A DNA stretch of 64,000 nucleotides from Mesostigma viride. Its lineage: Eukaryota; Streptophyta; Mesostigmatophyceae; Mesostigmatales; Mesostigmataceae. Where the stretch lies: the NCBI GenBank assembly GCA_009746045.1, contig RPFO01000253.1, positions 2,747,975 to 2,811,974 on the forward strand. The letters run 5' to 3'. The position numbers and the translations under genes were made by a program. The notes beneath the pieces were generated by a model. The model had not been told where the DNA came from and searched no databases. It saw nothing but the letters and a program-made list of their open reading frames with translations. Of this stretch, positions 22,341 through 32,418 are shown in pieces. Position 1 is the first letter of the stretch. Each line of letters opens with the position of its first letter.

Positions 22341-22396
22341 GCTATGCCTATGCAGAGAGATATGCTCTCTGCCGAGAAGCCATGCCCTAGCCCTTG

Positions 22397-23944
22397 AATT
22401 GAATTGAATTGAATTGTAACATAACTCCGTTGGAAGTATATGTAGCACATAGCCCTTGAGAGGGGGCAGATGGCCTATCATACATCCTAAGCTACTTCCT
22501 GCAAGGGTGGGGATGTAAAGGACCCTTGCTCTAGGTGCACCAGGGCACGTGCATCCCCATGATCTTCAAGCTACATATGCCCAGCGAAGGGGGAGCCTGT
22601 CATGGGGGGGAAGATCAGCATAGCTATACAAAGAAAGCTAGGGCATGGCTTCTCAGCAGGGAGTGACCCCCTGCATGGGCACGGCATAATTAAATAAAGC
22701 TAGGTATCATCTGGAGGGTGGCTCATCATAGGCACACATGTACATGACTAAGAATGCTAGGCATCAGCTGGTATAGTGCCTGTAGTAGGCGGGCATGTAC
22801 AAGGCCACTGTCTATCTATTCTACACTACTGCTGCTGTATTCCCCTAGGCTGGGGCTGCCGGAGTCGCTGCATGGGGCCGCGGTGGTTGAGGGGGTCGCG
22901 TGCCAGGGCTTGTGGCCGACGTAGACGTCCGCCCCCTTCCAGTACACCGGCTGGCCCGCCTTGGTCTGCCGGAGCTGGAGGTAGGTCGGCCATAGCTCCC
23001 GTCGCCGTTGTTGCTGCGCCAGGGTCAAGTCCACGGTGAAGGGAGTGTTCTCGAGCCGCTTGCGGCGTCTGAGGAACGAAACCTTGTCCGCTGGCCGGGC
23101 TGTCAAAGATGAGAAGAAGCGGAGGCGCCCCTGCCTTACCCCGCGCGCGGAGGAGGCGGTGGGCGGTCAGCTTAATCTCACCAAGGAGGCCCATGCGTGC
23201 AAGGATTTTGCTCTCAAACGCACGTGCAAGCTTCTCGGAATTCTCACCTTCCACCAGGTCGAAGTTCTTGAGGATGGCCTTGAGGCTGCGCTTGGAGAGC
23301 TCGGCCTCCTCGCGGAGGTCAAGCGTCTGCCGCTGGAGCTGGGCTGCGACGGCGGAGGCGGTGGAGGTGGTATGTTGCTTAAGCATGTCCGCCCAGGTGG
23401 TGATGGGAGGAGCATCGCCGGCCAGGCCAGCCGGGGCTGGCTTGGCGGCAATGTCCTTCACCGCCTGGGCGGTGAGGCCTGCGGTGTTCTGCAGAACCTC
23501 GATAGCGATGGCGTTGTCCTTAAGACGCTGGTCGATGTCACGGAGCTGGGCGGTGATGGCGTCGGAGGTGGAGGTGGTGGCGGTGGAGGAGGCGAGGAGG
23601 GTGGAGGTGGCGGTGGAGATGGTGGAGGTGGCGGTGGAAAGGAGGGGAAGCTCGGCAGTCAGCGTGCCGCCGATGGCCGCCACATCTGCAGCAATGGGGT
23701 CCACGTGCTCCTCGAGGACCTCCTTAAGGAGTGAGCGGATGGAGGATTCGGTTAAGGTGGTGGTGAGAGGCTTGGGGGGCCAAAGCTCCCCGATGGAGCG
23801 TCCAAGGAGGGAAAAGAGAACGACTTGCTGGAGGTAGGGGCGGTGGAGGCTGGGAATGGTGTCGAAACAGGGGATACGAATCCAGCGAGGGTCAAAGAGG
23901 CGACCTTGGTTGAAGAGCTGCTTGCATAGTGCAAGAAGCTAGGC
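22397..23944 (-). mobile_element. ORF1-only non-LTR retroelement, family B
   Basis: Minus-strand element: ORF1 (23,944-22,816), ~380-bp 3' UTR, stem-loop word CTTCCAACGGAG (22,436-22,425) and a tail of GAATT pentamers (22,397-22,416 on the plus strand). As in family A, the 3' UTR follows ORF1 directly with no reverse transcriptase. The 3' UTR matches the solo end at 24,500-24,675. The true 5' limit is uncertain; related sequence may continue to about 24,330. Confidence 0.78.
22816..23944 (-). pseudogene. L1 ORF1p-like protein, family B, one frameshift
   Basis: Reads ALCKQLFNQGRLFD, then QQVVLFSLLGRSIGELW, then SLLKEVLEEHVDPIAADVA, a Ser/Thr/Ala-rich segment, a probable coiled coil (ITAQLRDIDQRLKDNAIAIE), then the RRM-like core (KAILKNFDLVEGENSEKL, ARMGLLGEIKLTAHRLLR). 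Near 23,100 the frame shifts, and the C-terminal domain continues as DKVSFLRRRKRLENTPF, LAQQQRRRELWPTYLQL and VYWKGADVYVGHK. This is alignable with family A over its whole length but much diverged, so it is a separate lineage. A start codon was not identified; an acceptor-like CCTAG precedes the frame. Confidence 0.75.
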
Positions 23945-24399
23945 GTGCGTTCCATGAAACACGCAGACCAGGATGCGTTCCGTGGTAAGCGTGCATGTCA
24001 AGGAAGCCGGGCTGGCTGGCTTCGGCGACAAAGTCGGCCTCTACCCAACTCGGCTCGGCAGAGCGACTGCGCTTGGCGGTTCAGGCGACGCTGCGGGCGA
24101 GGCGGGCTCAGCAGGGGGCTGGGCGACCACTAGAGCTTGGCTAGTGGCGCCGCTGCCTTCTGGGCCGGTTGGCGAAGCTGCAGCCGGGGCTGCAGACGTA
24201 TTTTCATTGCTGAGCGCAGCCGCCAGGCTGCGGGTGCGTCGAGAGGCGTTTGCTCATCGTATAGTGCGTTATAGCTTCGGAAAATTATATCAGCATGTGC
24301 GTCTAAGAAAGACGAAGCGATTGTGATATTCACAGCTGAATTCGGTGCTCAAACGTGAAAGTTATGAGCTCCGACAGCCATGGCTACCTCGTGGCTCGT

Positions 24400-24675
24400 G
24401 ATTATAGGCATGGCGTGGCTAAATTGCCCTAGCCCTTGTATAGCCATGATGATCTTCCTCCCCCGTGCCAGGATCCCCCCCTTAGGCGGGTTGAACCTGA
24501 GACAGCATGGTGGTGCGGGTGCCCTGGTGCACCTAGAGCAAGGGTAGCTTACATTCCCACCCTTGCATGAAGTAGCCTAGGATGTGTTAAAAGCCATACG
24601 CCCCTTCTCAGGGATATGTGCTACATTGACTCCCAACGGAGCGATGTTGATAATTAATTAATTAATTAATTAATG
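24400..24675 (+). mobile_element. solo 3' end of a family B-like retroelement
   Basis: Plus-strand 3' UTR collinear with the family B 3' UTR (GTGCCCTGGTGCACCTAGAG, ACCCTTGCATGAAGTAGCCT, ATGTGCTACAT), then the stem-loop core CTCCCAACGGAG at 24,630-24,641 and a TTAA tail to about 24,674. No ORF1 sequence is attached. Its tail is TTAA, unlike the GAATT tail of the copy at 22,397. Confidence 0.8.
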
Positions 24676-24867
24676 GCCAGCAAACGCACCACGACGCAGC
24701 GCAGCCTGGCGGCAGCGCTGAGTCCTGAAGCTACGCCCCCGGGCCCGAAAGGGCAGCATTGCCACTACTTAAGCCTTAGGTGGTACATTCGGCTCCTCCT
24801 GCATGCGGCCTCACCCACGGCCTCCCCTGACCCCAAGCGCAGTCGCCCTGCACCGAACCGCAGCACG

Positions 24868-25004
<137 letters not shown>

Positions 25005-25609
25005 TTGTCGTTGTTGTGTTTTTTTCGTTTTCTTTTTATACCTTTTTGGTTTGTTACCATCTATCTCCCTCCATGCAGGTCTTCCTATACAGATACGATG
25101 CAGTTCTTCGCATCTTTCCTCTCAGACAACTACCCTAGTCCTTTCACGGCGTTAATTGGATCGCCATTCGGTCCAGAAATAGTTGTCTCACTAAATATTA
25201 TATATAGTGAGGCAGTTGACTTACTGGAATTCTACATAAATCGTTCCGGTCAGGAGGAAAGATGGACAATTGTCTAACGTCGCTTACTTTAGATATTTTT
25301 TAAGAAAATGGCAAGTTAAAATCTGCGTATAAATGGTGCCCAGCTAGCGCTCATTCACACGATTTGCGCACCTGCACATGATTGTTGGTGGCAGCTCATG
25401 CCACATCAGCATCAATAATCACAGTATGTGCACAATAGGGTGTCTCATTATAGTCAGCTTCGGAGATATGCGGGTACCCGGGGATGCGCGCGTCCCTTAC
25501 CAATAAATGGTTACAGCTCCAGCATTCATCGCACACGCGAAATTCGGAACTTGGATACTAGAAGATGGTGCATGACCCCGCAGACACCTGGCAGGCCAGT
25601 GCGCGCCGG
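25005..25609. other. no supported gene
   Basis: AT-rich to about 25,320, then mixed sequence up to the deaminase-GST gene stop codon. A weak MITE-terminus-like word (GTTGTCTCACTA) is at 25,180. Confidence 0.5.
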
Positions 25610-28600
25610 TCAGCACCGCTTGGCATGACGAGATGCTTTGGGTGTCAGGACCAGCCCGCCCAGAACGGCACCCAATGTAAATGGCAGGGCCGCCCGCAGT
25701 ATACTCCTGGCTGCTTCATGCTTGCTCATGCCCTTGGTCACATTCCTTCTCAGTCTCTGGTTACCCGTCGCACTGGCATGGTCTGAAGAAGGCAAGCCAT
25801 CGCTACCAAAGGCAGCCGACGTAACGGAACCTTGTGTGCACTGCCAATATGACGCGATGAGTCGCTGCTTGCAGACCATCGTCGCCACCACCGAGGGCTG
25901 AGCTTGCACGGCGTCCCACCAGACCTGTAGCCGGCCGAACTCAGGCATCGTTCCGTCCGCGTACGGCAGCATTAGCTGCCCATAATGCGGCCCGATCCAT
26001 TCGACGCGCTGCCACAAGGGAATGAGGGCGGCATCCACGATGGAAAACGCCGCCCCCAGGAAGTATGGCCCTCCACCTGATACAGGGTCCGCCATCGCTC
26101 CCCCCAACGCACAGCATCCCTCAAGAAAGGCCGCCTTGGCCTTGGCTTGCCCCTCTGGGTCCTGCAGAACGAGCACCCGGTCAAACGCTGGCAGCAGCTG
26201 GTTCTCCACATACTCTGCCCACACGCGCGCATGGGCGCGGGCGATCGGGTCCACCGGCACTATCGGCTGGCCACCGTCATGACCACCATCCCCCGTGAGG
26301 CCTTGGCCACGAAAGGCAGCGTCCACGTATTCCACCAAGGGCAGGGACCCCCATGCAGAGCCCAACCCTGCATGGTGCAACGCGGGCAGCACCCCCATCG
26401 GGGACGCGGCCACAAACTCCGGGTACCGGGACCGCAGCGTGGCGGATGGCAGCGGTCGCCTGGTGTACCCCCCAGGGGCCCCAGGGTCCACCTCCCACGG
26501 GTTCACCTCCACGTAATGGTAAGGGACGCCCGCCTCCTCCAGCGCGATCCACGCCGTCTGGGAACGTGGGCAGGACCAGGCGGCGTAGAGCGTGACAGCT
26601 GGCGGCGACAGTGCGGCTATGGAGATGCCGCCATTCACTCCCGCCGCGGTGTGATGACCTGGACGCGTCGATGATGATGTATGCACGCCTTGTGGCTCCT
26701 CCTTGCTGGTGTTGCCCATGGAGGAGGAGACAGCGGAGGGCACGGCGGAGAGGATGGTGCGGGAGCGGCGCGCTATGGTGGCCTCCCCCTGGGCGGGCAC
26801 CCAGCTGGGGTCCCAGAGCGTGTCCACGGGGCTCTGTGCCGCGACAGCTGGCGCCGCCTGCCGGACAGATGATGTGGCCGCAGCTGACAATGATGATGTC
26901 ACCCGCCCCGTGCTATCTGCCTTAGGCTGCGGTTGGCGTTGCTGCGTTTGATGTGACTTGTTTGTACTGAAATGCTCCAGCGGTTGAGGCGGCATGCCGG
27001 CGGGTGCTTCGACAACAGCATGGTTGTCGTTGTCGGCACGTGCCGAGGGGTCTGCGGCAGGTATAGGTGTAAGCTCCGGGCTGCTATTTGGACCAACGTG
27101 GTCGTGACGCAGTGCGGACTCATCATCGATCATCATGGGGAGAGGGCAACTATCCGACATGTCCACGTGGTGGGCAGCAACGAACGCGTCCAGCTTGTCC
27201 TTGACGCGGCGCGCGGCGCGGCGGTCGAACAGCATGCCGAGCGCGCGGTACATGAGGCGCACGAGGGCGGGGCGGGAGAGCTGGAACGCGCGCGCCACGC
27301 GGACCAGCTCGAGGGAGACGGACGTGCAGAATATGCCTGCAGCCGGTGTGGGGGTGGGGGTGGGGGGAGGAGGATGTGGGTGGGGAGGTTGGGGGTGGGG
27401 AGGAGGAGGGGAGAGAGGGGAGGGGAGGTTATGAGGGGACACCAGGAGGGGAGTAGGTTTCACCAAGTCCAATAATGGCTTCTTCACGAGCTGGATTGGC
27501 AGCAGGTGGAAGGTTGTGTGACAGAAAATAGCACAACCGCAGTTGGTCCTCTCAGCTGGAAGGGTTTTCGTGCGTAGTTACATGCAACAGTGGGCATTTC
27601 AAAATGCCAATATGTAAGCCGAAATTCTACGTTGCGCTTCTGCTGGTTACAAATGCACACATCGTAAAATCAATCTAATAGTGTATAATAGGTAGTAGAC
27701 ACTAAATTACACCAGAAAAAGTAACAATCATCCTAACCAACTGCAGCAAACTCATGGCTTGGGCTGGTCCACAGCCGTTCGCTAACCTGCAACGTGCACG
27801 CACATACGCATGCGCATGTGCAAACCAGCAATTAAGGCCTGCAGGTAAGACACTGCAACCACCAGCCTTGCTACAAAGCTAGAATGCAACCACCTGGAGG
27901 GGTTGCCTTGCAAAGCGATGGCAGCACGACAGCCACATAGGTTACTGTAATTACCGCTGTAGGGGAAAAAGCAATAAGGGCAACTTGTCTTATTGGGCCA
28001 ACAATCGGCGTACCCAATGGGACCACGTCATTTAATACTTAACCTAATGATTAACTAGATGGCGCACCCACCTGGGTCATCCGTGCACACGCAGAGCGGG
28101 TACGTCTCATCCTCCACAAACGAACGGAGGGGGTGGCCCTGGATGGAGCACAGGCAGGGTGCGGGCGCGCCCTCCTGCTCTGTCCACCCATTGCAGCGCG
28201 AGCATGCTGACGTCTGCCACCAAAGGGCGGAGGTGGGACAGCAGTGGCAGCAGCAGGAGGAAGCAGGAGAGCGTTAGCACTTTCCTACGTAACAGGGAAT
28301 GGGATGCCCAGCCAGTAAATAAATACTTGCTGTAGCAACAAAGCCTGTTGGTGGTATGGGATGAGTTTGGACGTGCAACAAACACCAAAGCCCCTGGGCG
28401 GATTTGGTCACCCCGTCCGACAGGTCTATTCCCCGAGACTTTGCACCCCAGATTCAAAAAGGGCACAGAAATGCACAACGAGATCCTGCGAGTCTTCACC
28501 GCCAGCTGGGGGTGAGCCCAAGCACAGCAAAGAAAGAAACCCCCCCCCCCCCCCCCCCCCCCACCGCCATGCAAGCCACCACACACCTACCCGGCAAGTA

Positions 28601-30057
28601 ACACTACAATCTCCAGCGCAGAAACAAGCCCAAAGCTTCACACGGCGGCCCCAGGTGGTTGGATTCGATTTCATGAAGCGTGGCCAACAGATTGAATCAA
28701 CAATGGTTAGGAAATGAGACATAACACCCACACGTCCAGACAAGAAGGTTGCACCCACAGCTCCACACAAGAAGGTGCCATCCAGGGATCTAGACAAGCA
28801 GGGTCCACTCACATTTGGGTCGCATGCCGTGCCCGACGCGCAGCACGCGCACCGCGCCAGGTGCGGCATCGTCAGCACGTTCGACGTCACGTTCAGCTCC
28901 ACCGGTATCCGCTGCCGCCGCAACTGCCCCGCCAGCGCCTCGTCCAAACACACCGCGTGCCCCACGCGGTCGGGCCCAAACTCCATGATCTCCCGCGCCT
29001 CCGCCTCGTCCCAGTGCTCCGCAAAGTGGACCGTGACCCCTAGCCCTGCGGCCCTCGCGCGCGCCAACGTGGGCTGAAACAGCCCGAACGACGCCGTCAT
29101 CGGGTTCCCTGAGAAGTCCACCCCCACAACCACCTCCCTGGGCAGCGATATCGCCAAGTCAACCGTGTCCTCGGCATCCCCCAGCCCCTTGGCGCGGTCT
29201 ATACTTAGCACGAGGCGAGCAACGATCGCCCCCGGCCCGAGCTGGCTTCGGGTCTCTTCCATCGCCTCCAGCACGGCCTGCACGTACTCTTGCTTGGACC
29301 GCCCGCGGATGCTGCGGGGCGTCGTCCGCAGCTCCACGTAGCCGACGTTGTCGGCCGCAAAGTCGCGCAGCGCCTCGGCCACCAGCCGGCGCACGGTGAC
29401 GAGGGAGGACACTGCCGCGTGGACGCGCTTGAAGGCAGCGAAGGCGTCCGCCATGGAGGTAATTGGGGCGGGGGTGGAGGGGATGGGGGCCGTGCCGCTG
29501 TGGCTATTGTTGGGCGGGGAGGGGGAGGAAGATTTGGAATGTGAGGGTGCTGCTGCTGTTGCTCCCCCTGCCCCTGCGGCTGGCGCTGGTGATGATGTGG
29601 CAGAGGAGGGCGTGGCCGCAAGAGAGGTGGAGGACAGTGGCGGGAGTGGCTGTGGGGGTGATGGCAGTGCTTGGGATGCGGGGGATGGCGGGTTGCTGCT
29701 GGCCGTCACAGCTGGAGGGGTGGCAGCGGCCGCTGGAGGAGTGGCGCCCTCAGGGTTCTTTTGCGGCGAGGGCTGGGGGTAAGGTTCCTGAGGCAGACCT
29801 GCTTCGTTCGCCTGCGGCGTGTGCGGTGCTTGATCTGCTTGGTGTGCATGCTGCTGCGCTGACTGCTGGTCTTTGCCACGATGTTCGTCAGCCAGGCTGG
29901 TGCTGCCGCCGCTGGTACCGCCGCCAGGGTTAGAGTGGCCGCCAGTGAGCTCGTCCAGGGTCTTCAGGGAGATGCAGCCGTGCAGGTGGGCGTGGAGCTC
30001 TACTTTTGGCATGGCCCGGCAAAAGGCCAGCAAGCTCTCTCCACGGTCGCTGTCCAT
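25610..30057 (-). CDS. adenosine/N6-methyl-AMP deaminase-like domain fused to omega-type glutathione S-transferase (3 exons, 1012 aa)
   Basis: Exons 30,057-28,813, 28,138-28,072 and 27,336-25,610; introns GTGAGT..CAG (phase 0) and GTGGGT..CAG (phase 1). Residues 17-30 give PKVELHAHLHG, the zinc-binding HxH of the ADAL/MAPDA deaminases. A Pro/Ser/Ala-rich insert covers ~40-198, then YVELRTTPR (240-248), VDFSGNP, VHFAE with the third zinc His 344 and catalytic Glu 347, RVGHAV (His 367), LNVTSNV and CTDDPG (Asp 435/436). The deaminase end (IFCTSVSLELVRVARAF to ~490) is encoded in exon 3. That exon runs on in frame through a ~190-residue low-complexity linker into a thioredoxin fold (LYAAWSCPRSQ, candidate catalytic Cys 693) and a GST helical domain (PYFLGAAFSIVDAALIPLW). 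A hydrophobic stretch at ~985-1002 near the C-terminus suggests a tail anchor. MAPDA enzymes convert N6-methyl-AMP to IMP; omega GSTs act as thiol transferases/dehydroascorbate reductases. The fusion itself is inference from one continuous frame. Confidence 0.85.
28543..28562. repeat. poly-C run in intron 1 of the deaminase-GST gene
   Basis: Twenty consecutive C residues (G on the coding strand), probably length-variable. Intronic, so no frame is affected. Confidence 0.9.
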
Positions 30058-31090
30058 GGATCCCAATCCAAAGGATTACAATGGCGTGAATGCCTGGTAA
30101 AATATCTTCACTTTGTAGAAGCGACCCGCAAAAAATACGATTGCTGAGGCAGCTACCAGGTTCGAGGTGATCTCCTCGGACTAAAGACAGGCTTGGCCGA
30201 CAGCGTGGACATCGTGGTATGCTACCACCTGCAAAAGCGTACGAGACAGTATCACCAGGGAACGTGAACGGTTCTCAGCATGCAGATGTCAAGAAGAAGC
30301 ATTGAGCCGGTTGGCAGGATATCGGCGAGTAGGCCATTACGAAACCTGACTCTCTAAGAAGGGCATCAGTAAGGAGGGCGTCCAGAACGACCAGAATTCT
30401 GCAGGCGGTAGTTTCACGCAAAGCTGGACACCAGGTACACATTTCACGGGCCTGATCCTAACGTGAATTCGCAATTTTTCCCGCGTGCGCTTGACCACCA
30501 ATGTATTATATCAGGGAACTCCGGCAAACTGCGGATCTGCCACCTAATAAGTAGAATGGAGACTGAAGATTGTACCAATATTCCTGCTTAGGGCGTGGCG
30601 TTTCGCGAAACAGAAACAATGCTAGCAAGCGACGACTCACGGTAGGAGGTGAGATCGCATGCACACCAACGCGGCCCATGGCTCCATGCCAATTGTAAGA
30701 CTGTCGTCGGGTCACAGGGCAAAACCGACTAAGAAACTCCGACACACCGAGCTGCCAGAAAGAGATTTCTCGCTTCGAAGCAACTTATGCCCTAATTAGA
30801 CGTTCATAAAAGTGCCAACGATGACGCAGCAGGGCTTACAGTAGCTAAAACTATGCTTGGTCTACGTACTGATCCCTTTAACCTGGGCTCGGCTAAGTCG
30901 GCTTCGTGCAGCGCTGACTAGGAAATGGATCCCCTGTCGCGGCCTCGTTCGCGTCACGTGATATCGCTGTCCTCGGTCTCCGGATATCTGTGCTAGATTG
31001 GCCACATCAGCTTTGCTCCAATCGCACGCAGCTATACGCAATCTCCACCGTAGTTGTGACGTAGATTGCTACTACGAGTGAAAAATTAAA
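30058..31090. other. intergenic between the deaminase-GST gene and the tRNA gene
   Basis: Presumed promoter of the minus-strand gene on the left and flank of the permuted tRNA on the right. No coding frame with recognisable content; no TATA-like element was assigned to the protein gene. Confidence 0.5.
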
Positions 31091-31095
31091 GGCAA

Positions 31096-31102
31096 TATAT
31101 AT
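31096..31102 (+). promoter_or_regulatory. TATA-like element upstream of the permuted tRNA
   Basis: TATATAT lies 60 bp before the first mature tRNA base. In a permuted gene the leader is transcribed, so this spacing allows a start near 31,125-31,135, just ahead of the leader helix. Role inferred from position. Confidence 0.45.
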
Positions 31103-31155
31103 GTCAAAATCGCTTGCAACAACATCAATCCAAAGTGGTTAACTTAACCAGGTCA

Positions 31156-31249
31156 CCCAAAGGTCGAAAGATCGAAACTTTCCTCCGATACTCCAAGAGA
31201 TCCCCCCTTCGAATCGGAGTGGCGCAGTGGAAGCGTGTTGGGCCCATAA
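31156..31249 (+). tRNA. circularly permuted initiator tRNA-Met (CAT) gene
   Basis: The 3' half comes first, 31,156-31,190: CCCAA (39-43), AGGTC variable loop, GAAAG / ATCGAAA / CTTTC T-arm, CTCCGAT acceptor strand and A73. A 22-nt spacer (31,191-31,212) follows, then the 5' half, 31,213-31,249: ATCGGAG acceptor strand, TG, D-arm GCGC..GCGT, G26, TTGGG anticodon strand and loop CCCATAA with anticodon CAT at 31,245-31,247. Rejoined, all 7 acceptor pairs and all 5 pairs of both the anticodon and T stems form (the D stem has one G-U). Initiator hallmarks are present: A1-U72, three G-C pairs next to the anticodon loop, and A54 and A60 in the T loop. Leader TGGTTA (31,136-31,141) and TAAC (31,145-31,148) pair with trailer TAACCA (31,260-31,265) and GTTA (31,253-31,256), the kind of helix needed for endonuclease cutting. 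Processing presumably circularises the precursor and then removes the spacer, as in known permuted genes. Confidence 0.95.
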
Positions 31250-31271
31250 AATGTTATCATAACCATGAACA

Positions 31272-31277
31272 TTTTTT
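31272..31277 (+). terminator. RNA polymerase III terminator
   Basis: TTTTTT, 22 bp after the 5' half of the permuted tRNA and just after the trailer helix, as expected for polymerase III termination. Confidence 0.75.
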
Positions 31278-31544
31278 GGCCGCGCTTCGTTGCTTTTATC
31301 GATCCTTTTGGGCTATCCCCCCTTTCTTCGGCCGCGATTCCCCCTCGATCGACTTTTTATTAAAACTTACCTTCTGCCATCATGTGACTGACGTGGAAAT
31401 CTCCATGGATCACACACACACTCTAGTCGGCCAAGGGGTGCCCCGGCCACAAACCCGTTCTTCCCGTAACTGGGATGGCACATGTCCGTGCCTAGACTAG
31501 ATAGCTTAGAGTTAGGTTAGTTCGATTACGCGGCTTCGCCCACC

Positions 31545-31620
31545 TCCACCCATCCAGCAAGGCATGTGTGCTAAATGATCTCCCAACGGAGTCATGTTGT
31601 CATCTCATTTTTAATTTAAT
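31545..31620 (+). mobile_element. solo retroelement 3' end, family C
   Basis: CCACCCATCCAGCAAGGCA leads into the stem-loop word CTCCCAACGGAG (31,580-31,591) flanked by ATGAT and TCATG, then an AT-rich tail (TTTTTAATTTAAT). Near-identical ends occur at 35,650-35,715 and, inverted, at 63,585-63,635. Confidence 0.6.
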
Positions 31621-32253
31621 ATCCTTGCCTAGATCATCGCGGAAAGTCCAAGGGTGTCCGCCTTGCTGCGCACGGCCAACGACGGCCTGGGTGAGGATGA
31701 AACGCCACATGGGTGGGCCGGCTTGGTGCCACTGAACTAGTCTATCTGTTGTGTCCACCTAGTAGTGTGCGGGCCAGGTGCCCGAGTAGGCCCATGCAAC
31801 TGTGCCCATGAGCATACGGAAAACAAAAGGTAAACCGGCGTGTACATGGCAACTGAGAAAGTAAGTGGGTATGACTTCCCTTGATGACAGAAGCCCCCGC
31901 ATGGTACCGGCCCACCCTTGTCACCCTTGGCTTGCTAGACACACCATGGATCGCCACTAGTGACCACTGACCCATGGTAAAGCTGACAACTGCATGTTGA
32001 TGAGTCCAAGTCATGCGCTGAGAGGTAGGCATGCATGCCAATGGTTGTCCATTTGTCATTGCACACACACATGACGTTTGCCAATGCAAAGAGCATGGTG
32101 CAGTATTTCCTGCTTCTCTTCTCATGCATTACCGTTGTGAGCTCCACGCTTGCATGTCAACCACGGTGATGTGTCATGTCAAGATCACCCATTTTAAGCT
32201 ACAATACATTAGCTAGGCACTATACGGAACGCCACATCAAGCTACATCTCCCC
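31621..32253. other. no supported gene
   Basis: Frames of up to 127 codons on the minus strand carry no recognised motif. Nothing else noticed. Confidence 0.45.
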
Positions 32254-32418
32254 TCAGCTTCTCTTATGTAGTTCCTCGCGTTCCATGTTCATACGAAGGA
32301 CCTCCCCTGGAGAAGGCAGCCCCTTTGGCTCTGTCTTTTTACCGCCGCTGCCGCTCTTGGCGTTTTGTCGCAATATAGAACCAGGGCTAGGGTAAGGCCG
32401 CATTTGCCACAAAGGACC
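32254..32418 (-). CDS. putative terminal exon of an unidentified gene
   Basis: An acceptor-like TTACTTGCAG ends at 32,419 and is followed by an open 54-codon segment to TGA. Its product contains two similar motifs, YPSPGSILRQN and LPSPGEVLRMN, separated by a Lys/Gly-rich linker, and ends in a charged EREELHKRS. I could not identify the family or connect upstream exons with confidence. A candidate is the hydrophobic frame LVSLAALLLGVCG near 33,575, which ends in a GTACGT donor-like site at about 33,490. Confidence 0.3.
   Translation of the reverse strand, partial: GPLWQMRPYPSPGSILRQNAKSGSGGKKTEPKGLPSPGEVLRMNMEREELHKRS

Noticed and set aside
27337-27487. N-terminal extension of the GST frame (KKPLLDLVKPTPLLVS and following Pro-rich part)
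   Set aside because: It is the polypyrimidine-rich end of intron 2; using the CAG acceptor at 27,337 restores the deaminase motif DDPG-IFCTS in phase.
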